From positions 1 to 10,905 of the forward strand of contig CAMVRH010000020.1 in assembly GCA_947169835.1 (NCBI GenBank): DNA of 10,905 nucleotides. The letters are read 5' to 3'. Position numbers and translations under genes: made by a program. The notes under the pieces are model-generated. The model was not told the origin of the DNA. It did not search any database and saw only the letters and a list, made by a program, of their open reading frames with translations. Shown here piece by piece: positions 1-6,333 of this stretch. This DNA is from an uncultured Lachnospira sp. Lineage in GTDB: Bacteria; Bacillota; Clostridia; Lachnospirales; Lachnospiraceae. Numbering within the stretch: the first letter of the stretch is position 1; every line of letters starts with the position of its first letter.

Positions 1-551
1 ATCTTTTTACTATAGACTTTTTTCTTTCTTGCTTTTTTACCCTTTAGTTTTTTTGTAAATTTAACTTTAGGTTTTATTTTTAAACTCTCTCCTACACCCA
101 ATTTATAAACTTTTTTTACATTAGTAAATCTAGCAACATTTATTTTCTTAGACTTAGCATTTGTTGCCTTTACTTTTATCTTATAACTCTTTTTACTCTT
201 TGCTATTTCACCATTTATTTTTTTATAAGATTGTATTTTATAGCTATATGTTCTATTTAGTTTTACTTTCTTATCCTTATATGATGTTTTTGTTTTCTTT
301 AATTTTTTTATTTTTTTGCCGTTTTTAAATAGATAATACCCATTTACATTTACATCTTTTTTCCACCTTATCTTAATAACACCTTTGCTGGAGGTTCCTT
401 TAAAACTCAATGGGCTGTTAATAACATTAGGATTGCTTTGCTGCGTTTTCACATTAATAGTTTCTGCCATTATTAATTGCGCATTATACGATACCAGCAT
501 AATGTTTATTGATATTATGGTTGCAAATATTCTTATTACTACTGTTTTCAT
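1..551 (-). CDS. Secreted lysine-rich FN3-like protein (N-terminal part, cut by window edge)
   Basis: The reading frame opens at ATG 551 and stays open for 183 codons to the left edge, so the C-terminus is missing. Residues 1-29 are a signal peptide (MKTVVIRIFA, then a hydrophobic core), probably cut near IMA/ET. Residues about 46-130 look like a fibronectin type III module: IRW strand, then VNGYYLF, then TYSYKIQSY. This is the form common in surface proteins of Clostridia. Residues 137-183 (INVARFTNV, then LGVGESLKIKPKV) look like the start of an Ig-like (Big2-type) domain. About a quarter to a third of the residues are lysine. It is likely exported and cell-surface or cell-wall associated; the specific role is unknown. 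The ribosome binding site is weak (AAAGGA at 568-573, 16 nt from ATG). The gene lies 99 bp downstream of bioY in the same direction but probably has its own promoter. Confidence 0.8.
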   Translation of the reverse strand, partial: MKTVVIRIFATIISINIMLVSYNAQLIMAETINVKTQQSNPNVINSPLSFKGTSSKGVIKIRWKKDVNVNGYYLFKNGKKIKKLKKTKTSYKDKKVKLNRTYSYKIQSYKKINGEIAKSKKSYKIKVKATNAKSKKINVARFTNVKKVYKLGVGESLKIKPKVKFTKKLKGKKARKKKVYSKK

Positions 552-584
552 TTTCTTATAAAATAAATCCTTTAAATTTCTTCA

Positions 585-613
585 ACTGTAACACTAAATG
601 ATTGTAATATCAA
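585..613 (-). promoter_or_regulatory. Candidate promoter of the FN3-like gene
   Basis: On the minus strand TTGATA (608-613) is followed after 17 bp by TACAGT (585-590). The -35 matches 5 of 6 consensus bases and the -10 matches 4 of 6. Predicted start of transcription is near 578, just ahead of the weak AAAGGA ribosome site. Read-through from bioY is the alternative, since no clear terminator lies between the two genes. Confidence 0.3.
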
Positions 614-650
614 TTGTTAATCAAAGAGTTAATATGTCAACCCTCGGTAT

Positions 651-1226
651 TTATTTATCTATAATACTAGTCTTATTAACTTGTGTTGAAACTATTAAGG
701 CCACTATAATTTTTGCAAGATCTGGAATTATAAATGGAATAACGCAAGCAGAAATTGATGCTGCCAAACCCATATGCATTGGGTTGAATTGCCAAAACCA
801 AATAGTTCCAAAGATGAAACAAGCGATGTCACCTAGAACCATTCCAATTCCCAGATAAAGTGCTTTCATTTTATTATCTTTATCCTCCGATAGCTTTTTG
901 AAGATTCCGATTATTATTACTGTAAGGATAAAGCCTAGAATGTATCCGCCTGTCATTCCCGTCTCTGTGTTTGGAATGAATTTTACTATTCCAGATGAAA
1001 ATTCTGAGAACACTGGCACTCCTACTATTCCAAGAAGTATATATACGATTATTGCTATTGTTCCTCGCTTTAGTCCAAGTACTCCACCTGTCACACAAAC
1101 TGCAAATGTCTGTAGTGTGAATGGTACAGGGCCTAGTGGGATTGTAATCCATGTACACACAATGATTAGCGCTACAAATATCGCAATCATCGCTAAATCT
1201 CTAACTGATAAAAATTTCTTTTCCAT
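651..1226 (-). CDS. bioY: Biotin transporter BioY (ECF S component)
   Basis: This 191-aa, six-helix membrane protein binds biotin and imports it with the energy-coupling factor module (EcfA, EcfA', EcfT). Those partners are not in the window. Family signatures are clear: VPFTLQT at 34-40, GLKRG at 51-55, GVPVF at 69-73, GMTGGYILGF at 90-99, GxxxGD around 127-133, and PFIIPDLAK at 164-172. The length is normal for the family. The start at ATG 1226 is set by AGAGGA (1233-1238), 6 nt upstream. The gene is transcribed divergently from birA, and a BirA-like operator overlaps its -35 box, so it is expected to be repressed when biotin is plentiful. The identification is firm. No biotin synthesis genes (bioA, bioB, bioD, bioF) are seen nearby, which fits an organism that scavenges biotin, although the window is too small to prove this. 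Confidence 0.95.
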   Translation of the reverse strand: MEKKFLSVRDLAMIAIFVALIIVCTWITIPLGPVPFTLQTFAVCVTGGVLGLKRGTIAIIVYILLGIVGVPVFSEFSSGIVKFIPNTETGMTGGYILGFILTVIIIGIFKKLSEDKDNKMKALYLGIGMVLGDIACFIFGTIWFWQFNPMHMGLAASISACVIPFIIPDLAKIIVALIVSTQVNKTSIIDK

Positions 1227-1259
1227 ATCTTTTCCTCTTTTCTTTGTTTGCCAATGGAT

Positions 1260-1288
1260 ATTTTAGTCCCCTCACTTTCTATTGTCAA
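1260..1288 (-). promoter_or_regulatory. bioY promoter
   Basis: On the minus strand TTGACA (1283-1288) and TAAAAT (1260-1265) are separated by exactly 17 bp. This is a near-consensus Sigma-A promoter. Transcription should begin near 1253, giving a leader of about 27 nt that contains the bioY ribosome site. The -35 box lies inside the left arm of the BirA-like operator. Confidence 0.8.
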
Positions 1289-1312
1289 CCTTGTTTTTGA
1301 TTTGGCTAACAA
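1282..1312. promoter_or_regulatory. BirA-like operator between divergent bioY and birA promoters
   Basis: TTGTCAACC (1282-1290), 13 bp, then GGCTAACAA (1304-1312) form an inverted repeat with 7 of 9 arm positions paired. The arms resemble known BirA boxes of the type TTGTNAACC...GGTTNACAA (established for BirA regulons in Firmicutes and Proteobacteria). The left arm covers the bioY -35 box, and the right arm abuts the birA -35 box. An extra right-half-like copy (TTGCCAACAA, 1313-1322) follows directly and overlaps the birA -35. One BirA dimer here could therefore repress both genes. Binding is inferred from position and sequence. Confidence 0.75.
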
Positions 1313-1341
1313 TTGCCAACAATTAAGTGATGTGCTATACT
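1313..1341 (+). promoter_or_regulatory. birA promoter (extended -10)
   Basis: TTGCCA (1313-1318), 17 bp, then TATACT (1336-1341) preceded by TGC, which gives an extended -10. The expected transcription start, seven bases past the -10, is base 1348, which is the A of the birA ATG. The transcript is therefore predicted to have no 5' leader. Confidence 0.75.
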
Positions 1342-1347
1342 CTCGCT

Positions 1348-2322
1348 ATGAATGTTAAAGAGCAAGTTTTAAACCAACTAGAAAAGAATAAGGGAGAATA
1401 CATTTCTGGCGGCAGCCTATCCGAAGAGCTTGGTGTAAGTAGAAATGCTATTTGGAAAGCCATCCAAAGTTTGATTAAGGATGGTTATTTGATTGAGTCT
1501 AAATCTAGAAAAGGTTACCTTTTACAAGAAGATAGCGATATTTTATCTGCTCAAAGCATAAATAAATATTTAAAAAACGATTTAGATATAAAAGTTATCC
1601 CTACTTGTTCTTCTACTAACGATATGTTGGTAGATCTAGCTCACGATGGTGCAAAGGAAGGAACTGTGATTATATCCACAGAACAGACTAAGGGAAAAGG
1701 TAGAACAGGCAAGTCTTTTTACTCGCCAAAGGATACTGGAGTTTATATAAGTATACTTCTACGCCCTGATACATCACCTGAGGATTCTTTGTACTTTACT
1801 ACTATAGCTGCAGTGGCTACCGCCAAAGCAATAGAGAGCGTGTCTGATAAAAAGGCTGACATTAAATGGGTGAATGATGTTTATATAGAAGGAAAAAAAA
1901 TCTGTGGTATTTTGACAGAGGCTGCTCTTAGTATGGAGATGAACAAGTTAGATTACGCTGTGGTTGGAATAGGCATTAACATTACTCCACCAAAGGGTGG
2001 TTTTCCTAAAGACATAAAAAAAATTGCTACCACTGTTTTTGATAAAAAAGCTGATAGCAAAAATAAGACAAGTATTCTAGTAGCAAATCTACTCGACTAC
2101 TATATGGATTACTATAAATCAAATGATATGAAATCTCATTTGAAAGAATATATCAACCGCTCCAACATCATTGGCAAAAACATTGAAATTGAAAAAGGGA
2201 ATATGAAAATAAGAGCTAGAGCGATTGACATTGATTCTAAATGTAGGTTGAAAATCAAAGACGAAGAGGGGAAAGTATCTCTTCTATCATATGGTGAAGT
2301 CTCAATAGACATCCAAGACTAA
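1348..2322 (+). CDS. birA: Bifunctional biotin-protein ligase / biotin repressor BirA
   Basis: This 324-aa protein makes biotinyl-5'-AMP and transfers biotin to carrier lysines such as those of acyl-CoA carboxylases. With its corepressor bound, it also represses biotin genes. Residues 1-60 are a winged helix-turn-helix (ISGGSLSEELGVSRNAIWKAI at 19-39), so this is the DNA-binding class. The ligase core has STN (89-91), KGKGRTGKSF (115-124, the biotinyl-AMP loop, usually GRGRxGR), KWVNDV (173-178, usually KWPNDI), GKKICGIL (182-189, with the reactive-site lysine) and GIGIN (207-211). A C-terminal beta-barrel domain follows. A GTG in frame at 1327 would add MMCYTLA, but that stretch lies inside the promoter and has no ribosome site, so ATG 1348 is preferred. 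There is no Shine-Dalgarno before ATG 1348 either, because the -10 box is only 6 nt away. The BirA-like operator implies autoregulation. Confidence 0.93.
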   Translation: MNVKEQVLNQLEKNKGEYISGGSLSEELGVSRNAIWKAIQSLIKDGYLIESKSRKGYLLQEDSDILSAQSINKYLKNDLDIKVIPTCSSTNDMLVDLAHDGAKEGTVIISTEQTKGKGRTGKSFYSPKDTGVYISILLRPDTSPEDSLYFTTIAAVATAKAIESVSDKKADIKWVNDVYIEGKKICGILTEAALSMEMNKLDYAVVGIGINITPPKGGFPKDIKKIATTVFDKKADSKNKTSILVANLLDYYMDYYKSNDMKSHLKEYINRSNIIGKNIEIEKGNMKIRARAIDIDSKCRLKIKDEEGKVSLLSYGEVSIDIQD

Positions 2323-2349
2323 TCAGCTATATTTTTTCAAAATTAGTCT
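2316..2349. other. Inverted repeat between convergent birA and the pilus operon
   Basis: AGACTAAT (2316-2323, overlapping the birA stop) and ATTAGTCT (2342-2349) are perfect 8-bp complements around an 18-base, AT-rich loop. The site sits where the birA and pilus-operon transcripts converge, so it may act as a weak two-way terminator. There is no T-run directly after the stem on either strand, so termination is uncertain. Confidence 0.25.
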
Positions 2350-2368
2350 GCAAATAAAAGAAATCAAC

Positions 2369-2737
2369 CTACTCATAAATGGCACACTTTCTAACTGTAA
2401 TAGTTTTTTCTTTGCCATTTAAATATTTAAACGTCTGAGAGACTTTCACATCTAATAAACCATCTTTATAGTTAACGCCCATTACTTTGACGGAAATTTT
2501 TCCGTCACTTTTTATGTTTGTACATATAGTATTTATAAAATGGGCAACCATTTCCTTGTTTGACGTGATATCAGTTTGACCATCTGCATGGGAAGCTTTT
2601 ACAGTTTGCTTAACCGCTCCTGATACTGCTTTGTCCAGTTCATCTGCTCTAGAGTTTCTACTCTGCTCAGACAAAAGTGTCAAACTAATCAAAGTCACAA
2701 TGACTGCAATTCCTATAATTGTTATAAATTGTTTCAT
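2369..2737 (-). CDS. Small TadE/pseudopilin-like membrane-anchored protein, last gene of the pilus operon
   Basis: This 122-aa protein has one N-terminal hydrophobic helix (residues about 4-23) followed by a soluble domain that should lie outside the cell. The helix is followed by SRADELDKAVSGAVKQTVK (30-48), a polar, probably helical stretch, and then a mixed beta region. This is the shape of TadE-type minor pilins and pseudopilins, but no family signature was recognised with certainty, and the helix lacks a typical cleavage glycine plus Glu+5. ATG 2737 is set by AGGGGGAT in the end of the adhesin gene; the adhesin stop codon is 9 bp upstream. The tight junction implies co-expression with the adhesin. 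It may be a partner or anchor for the beta-helix protein; this is inferred from gene order. Confidence 0.8.
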   Translation of the reverse strand: MKQFITIIGIAVIVTLISLTLLSEQSRNSRADELDKAVSGAVKQTVKASHADGQTDITSNKEMVAHFINTICTNIKSDGKISVKVMGVNYKDGLLDVKVSQTFKYLNGKEKTITVRKCAIYE

Positions 2738-2746
2738 CTCATCCCC

Positions 2747-5269
2747 CTACTGCTTTTCTATGACTTTCCAAGAAACAATATAATTCATAGTGTGATCTAT
2801 CTTATGTCCATTCATTCTAATGTTATCTCTAAAAGCATCTTTATAATCTTCATCAAGTTCTACAGAATAAATGTAATCATCCTCATTGTTGAGTGATTTC
2901 ATAAGTTCACTTTTCTTCGCCCTATTCCACTTTGATCTAGGGTCAAGTGTGTTTACAAACTCTGCCGAAATGAATCTTACTTCTGTTTTGTCATAGTAAT
3001 CTTCTATAATATAAACTCTCATGGAACCAGAGCATGTGACAGAGCCACTCTCATTCGAAGACTCAAGATATATTTTATAATTGGCAGCTTTACTAGTATC
3101 AATATAGTTTTCCGTTTTCAAGTTAGAGCCCGTAGCCACAATCTTTCCATAGGTATCCACAATTTTTGTCACCCTTATTTTATATGTGATGGGAAGATTT
3201 AAATCGTTCTCAACTTTGACCTTCTTAGTAAGTTCCTCCGCCGTCAAAGTAATCTTTTGTCCTACCACATAATACCTATCAACAGGAAACATTGTTAGTG
3301 ACGATATCACCAATTCATCCCAGATAGCATAAAGAGTAGTATCTGAAGAAATCAATGTATCAATTCCTGGCTTCATTACTGCTCCAGTGCCATCTGCTGA
3401 CAAATTCCAATGCTTATTTACGTTCAAGACAAACCCAATGCGGCTAACAATATTGTCGTTTACTTTATACTTTTCACTCCAAAAAGCGATTTCATCTTTT
3501 GGAAGATTAGCCACTTCATCTAGTGAATTACCATTATATTTAACATCATATCGTTCGCTAATAATGATGTATCTAGAGGAATCAAACGAAGTGTTTTTAT
3601 TTGTAGGTCGGAGTGTATAGCCACCCTTTGCAGCAAACTTTTTAGTTACATCTTGTCCATTTGCTTCCGCGTCACCAGATCCTTCGTAGTACAATTCATC
3701 TTCGGCGTTCATTTGGCCGTAACATACGTCAACCAATATTGTTCCTTTAGTTTTAACTTCTGAATCAATATATGAAACCAGAATGTTTGATACCTTGATT
3801 GCTCCTGTAATATCTATGTGTTTTCCTTTAGGCAAATATACAGTGTTGTTTGAATTAACATATCCCATATTTGACAGTTCGAGAATACCACCTTGGTACA
3901 CTCCCTCACCTTTATTTGCAGTATTGCTTTCTATAACACTGCTAGGCATTTTAAGTGTTCCCGTATCTGAAATTGAAACTCCTCCACCTACATTTGCCTC
4001 ATTATTCTTAATTGTACAATCTGTTATTTTTACAGCAGTATTTACATATATTCCTCCACCGCCTGTGGATGTTTTGTTTCCAGTAATAGTAGTGTTAGTA
4101 ATAGGAACTTCATCTGTAGTTTTTCCTTTGGCGCCCTCGGAAAAGTTGATGCCACCGCCAGACTGAGCAGCTGTGTTGTTAGTGATCTTTAGATTTGATA
4201 TCACAACTTTTGACGCACAACCACTACTAGGTTTTCCGATTGATATACCACCACCTGATACATCAGTCCGATTTCCTGTGATGGTTCCACCATTAAATGT
4301 GCTAGTGCCTCCTGACTCACTACTTCCTCCGTTACACCTAATACCTCCACCACTTTTCTTGGCGTAGTTATTAGATATTGTAGGGCCGGAGCCATTCACA
4401 CCGCACGAAAATGTTGAGTGATTTCCCGCAAACACTCCACCACCAGTCTCACCGGCAGTGTTGCTATAAATACTACCTTTTTCTATTATCAAGCCACTCT
4501 CGGTAACAAATATACCTCCGCCTTCTTCAGCGGACTGGTTACTGTAGATAGAGCCTCCGTTCATAGTTATGGTCGCAAAATCTCTTCCATATATAGCTCC
4601 GCCTTCTGTTCCAGATTTGCAACCGTGAATCTTAGATCCATTGTAGAGATTTACTCCTCCAGCCAAACACTTAATGGCTCCACCATTATTACCTTCGCAA
4701 TTAGATATTTCGCCTTTAACCTCCACCACTCCATATGCTCTAATAGGAGCAGCTTCGTCAGTCCTCATAGTATTCTTTGCGTTTGTAAAAACACAGTTAG
4801 TGCCAATAGTCAATGTGGCATTCGTCGCGACATAGAAAAATTCATGACACTGTCTACTATCAGTAAAGTAATTTTTTGATCCATTAAGCGTCAGCTTATA
4901 AGATGTGGCCGCATAACCCCACTCTATTTCTGTAGTTCCATCTATCTTTATGCAACGAAGCGGTTTCGACGAAGAATTTACAGTAGCACTCATGCTCTGC
5001 GAACGTCTAATAGTCTTATTTCCACCACTGGCATAAATCCTAAATTTTCCTTTAGATACGGTAATAGTCTCTGTTATAGCTGCTGTGTCTGTGACAGCTA
5101 TGTACTTCCACGAAGTAGTTCCTTTGGACAAGGCTTCTTTCAGTTCACTGCCAGTAGTCACAATATATGGACTGCTGCTTGTTCCGCTTCCCGTCAAAGC
5201 CTTCACTTCTTTTTTATAAACACACACTACAAATAGTGCGAACATAAGCATTAATAATATTTTTTTCAT
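2747..5269 (-). CDS. Secreted right-handed beta-helix adhesin-like protein of the pilus operon
   Basis: This 840-aa protein begins with a signal peptide (MKKILLMLMF, cleavage likely after VKA at 22-24). Residues about 170-465 form a parallel beta-helix: GG[G]-[AIV] turns recur at 197, 223, 250, 276, 307, 339, 371, 404 and 428, each rung rich in Asn, Ser and Thr. This is the pectate-lyase-like repeat found in surface adhesins. Residues about 573-651 resemble an InlB B-repeat/Flg_new unit, ending in TTLYAIW (644-650). Residues 652-840 are a further beta-rich region and a charged tail of unknown type. There is no LPXTG motif, C-terminal membrane helix or cell-wall-binding repeat. The start overlaps the previous stop as ATGA, so translation is coupled to the pseudopilin gene. 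The likely role is a displayed adhesin of the pilus. No catalytic residues of polysaccharide lyases could be identified. Confidence 0.88.
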   Translation of the reverse strand: MKKILLMLMFALFVVCVYKKEVKALTGSGTSSSPYIVTTGSELKEALSKGTTSWKYIAVTDTAAITETITVSKGKFRIYASGGNKTIRRSQSMSATVNSSSKPLRCIKIDGTTEIEWGYAATSYKLTLNGSKNYFTDSRQCHEFFYVATNATLTIGTNCVFTNAKNTMRTDEAAPIRAYGVVEVKGEISNCEGNNGGAIKCLAGGVNLYNGSKIHGCKSGTEGGAIYGRDFATITMNGGSIYSNQSAEEGGGIFVTESGLIIEKGSIYSNTAGETGGGVFAGNHSTFSCGVNGSGPTISNNYAKKSGGGIRCNGGSSESGGTSTFNGGTITGNRTDVSGGGISIGKPSSGCASKVVISNLKITNNTAAQSGGGINFSEGAKGKTTDEVPITNTTITGNKTSTGGGGIYVNTAVKITDCTIKNNEANVGGGVSISDTGTLKMPSSVIESNTANKGEGVYQGGILELSNMGYVNSNNTVYLPKGKHIDITGAIKVSNILVSYIDSEVKTKGTILVDVCYGQMNAEDELYYEGSGDAEANGQDVTKKFAAKGGYTLRPTNKNTSFDSSRYIIISERYDVKYNGNSLDEVANLPKDEIAFWSEKYKVNDNIVSRIGFVLNVNKHWNLSADGTGAVMKPGIDTLISSDTTLYAIWDELVISSLTMFPVDRYYVVGQKITLTAEELTKKVKVENDLNLPITYKIRVTKIVDTYGKIVATGSNLKTENYIDTSKAANYKIYLESSNESGSVTCSGSMRVYIIEDYYDKTEVRFISAEFVNTLDPRSKWNRAKKSELMKSLNNEDDYIYSVELDEDYKDAFRDNIRMNGHKIDHTMNYIVSWKVIEKQ

Positions 5270-5610
5270 CTCGCATACCCCTCTATAACTGCTTGCTTTG
5301 AATAGTCAGTTCCAAATAAACTAAAAACTGGAAGGCTGACATAATAAGTAAGCGTTACGTATTTGCTAGGCTGATCTTCATATACAGTTACATCCTCTAC
5401 ATTCAAATCATAACCTTTACTTTCTGCATCACTTTTACATTCGTTTATTACTTGGTCGCTATAATTACTGTCCTCGATTCGATTTACTACAACATTATAG
5501 TAATCTCTCGCATAGCAGTTTTGATTGTTGCTGCTAATGATCGAGGTAAATAGCACGCACGCCAAAGTAATTGCTATCACTATCGAAAATACTTCTATAG
5601 CTATCTTCAT
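5266..5610 (-). CDS. TadE-like pseudopilin
   Basis: This protein of 114 aa (ATG 5610) starts with a hydrophobic helix (residues about 4-24, MKIAIEVFSIVIAITLACVL), directly followed by a soluble domain with many Tyr and Asn residues and two Cys. It ends SLFGTDYSKQAVIEGYAR. An N-terminal membrane stem with an external C-terminal domain is typical of TadE-like minor pilins. An alternative GTG at 5622 adds MVKS, but GGTGGTG lies at a good distance ahead of ATG 5610, so 5610 is preferred. Its stop overlaps the adhesin start by four bases (ATGA). The role is likely a minor pilin or pseudopilin that primes or caps the fibre, or links the adhesin to it. The family is assigned on architecture and context, not on a firm motif. 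Confidence 0.8.
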   Translation of the reverse strand: MKIAIEVFSIVIAITLACVLFTSIISSNNQNCYARDYYNVVVNRIEDSNYSDQVINECKSDAESKGYDLNVEDVTVYEDQPSKYVTLTYYVSLPVFSLFGTDYSKQAVIEGYAR

Positions 5611-5640
5611 ACTTTTCACCACCCATCTTCTCTAGCAGTT

Positions 5641-6042
5641 TCATTCAACTACTACATTTACATACTTCGTACATACCAAATTGTTGGAACGCACAACACA
5701 TTTCATTCTATAAATATTTTTTCTAAGTACATCTACTTTGCCAAAGACCTTTAAGTCATCCGTTATATCTTTACCTGTGTAATCTTTGGCTTTTACATAA
5801 TCTTCGAACACAAAATTTGTATCCTTGTAATCTGCATATATTACATCGTCACTCTCAATGGTTGGGTATTTGTCCTTTACACCATGTGCAAACTCCTTGT
5901 TGGATGGGCTCAACTCCGTTTTGTAGCTGGGAGAAATATGTTTCCATTTTCCGTTGCACACAAGACAAATCAAGCAAACTAACATAATACCAACAACTCC
6001 ATACAGAATGGCTTCTCCATGTTCTCCTAACAATAAACTCAT
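5641..6042 (-). CDS. Mini-pilin-like stem fused to an Ig-like (Big_3-type) domain
   Basis: This 133-aa protein begins M-x5-E-H-G (MSLLLGEHG) and then a hydrophobic helix to about residue 29, the same start as three shorter products of the operon. Residues about 58-133 resemble a bacterial Ig-like domain of the Big_3/DUF5011 kind: a YPTI strand, DYVKAKDYTGKDIT (82-95), KVFGKVDVLRKNIYRMKCVV (98-117), and a final VNVVVE strand. In that family the G-x-VD and Y-x-[VM] pattern marks the core strands; the match is from memory of the pattern. The start is set by GGAAGGGGG. It sits 16 bp after the 45-aa mini-pilin gene. It may be a pilin subunit carrying an exposed binding or spacer domain. Confidence 0.85.
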   Translation of the reverse strand: MSLLLGEHGEAILYGVVGIMLVCLICLVCNGKWKHISPSYKTELSPSNKEFAHGVKDKYPTIESDDVIYADYKDTNFVFEDYVKAKDYTGKDITDDLKVFGKVDVLRKNIYRMKCVVRSNNLVCTKYVNVVVE

Positions 6043-6058
6043 TTAATCCCCCTTCCTA

Positions 6059-6196
6059 TTATCCGAGCAACGTTCCAATAGAACTTAAATCCATATTTCC
6101 CATCACTTGAATAACTAGAAACATTATTACAATTGTCATAATTGCAACTATTCCACTCACCAATGTCCCTCCATGTTCTAAAATAAATTGTTCCAT
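6059..6196 (-). CDS. 45-aa mini-pilin-like protein (EHG family)
   Basis: This short frame starts at ATG 6196 and encodes 45 aa: M-x5-E-H-G (MEQFILEHG), a Gly-containing hydrophobic helix (residues about 10-31), and a short tail ending SSIGTLLG. It has a good ribosome site (GGAAGGAG) that overlaps the stop of the preceding 34-aa gene. The start aligns without gaps with the other three EHG proteins. It is expected to be a single-pass membrane peptide. Assignment as a Flp-like pilin subunit rests on size, placement after the platform protein, and the shared E-x-G-before-helix pattern. It lacks the Glu at +5 that marks classical Flp and type IV pilins. Confidence 0.8.
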   Translation of the reverse strand: MEQFILEHGGTLVSGIVAIMTIVIMFLVIQVMGNMDLSSIGTLLG

Positions 6197-6209
6197 ACTC
6201 TTCTCCTTC

Positions 6210-6314
6210 CTAGCCTGTTATCACATTTAACACTTGATAAAATGCTGCGGCCAAACAAACGAAAATGATTCCAAACACTATACACTGTCCCAATTCTGAC
6301 ACTAAAATTTTCAT
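6210..6314 (-). CDS. 34-aa mini-pilin-like protein (ELG variant)
   Basis: This very short frame starts at ATG 6314 behind a perfect AAGGAGGT site and encodes 34 aa. It starts MKILVSELG, so Glu7 and Gly9 fall at the same positions as in the other three operon members, with Leu in place of His8. A hydrophobic helix (residues 11-27) and a short tail, NVITG, follow. The gap to the platform gene is 19 bp, and the next gene starts 13 bp after its stop. The strong ribosome site and conserved start argue that it is real despite its size. If Gly9 is a processing site, the mature peptide would be only 25 aa. Function beyond a membrane or pilin-like peptide is unknown. Confidence 0.75.
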   Translation of the reverse strand: MKILVSELGQCIVFGIIFVCLAAAFYQVLNVITG

Positions 6315-6333
6315 AGTTTACCTCCTTGCATTA

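Noticed and set aside
598..1266. Plus-strand frames opposite bioY (598-858 and 898-1266)
   Set aside because: They are shadows of a clear BioY gene, and the translated products show no recognisable pattern.
1327..1347. GTG 1327 as start of birA
   Set aside because: The seven added codons lie on the -10 box and have no ribosome site; homologous BirA proteins begin close to the winged helix, in agreement with ATG 1348.
3950..4700. Possible tandem DNA repeat or CRISPR-like array in the adhesin gene
   Set aside because: The periodicity is at protein level (GGG turns every 24-32 residues); the nucleotide units are diverged and in frame, without identical repeats or spacers.
3387..4879. Several plus-strand frames of 64-153 aa opposite the adhesin gene
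   Set aside because: They arise from the repetitive Gly-Gly-Gly rungs on the other strand, giving Pro-rich products without ribosome sites.
2747..5269. Active polysaccharide lyase or glycosidase
   Set aside because: The beta-helix fold alone does not imply catalysis; no cluster of catalytic Asp/Arg/Lys residues as in pectate lyases could be recognised.
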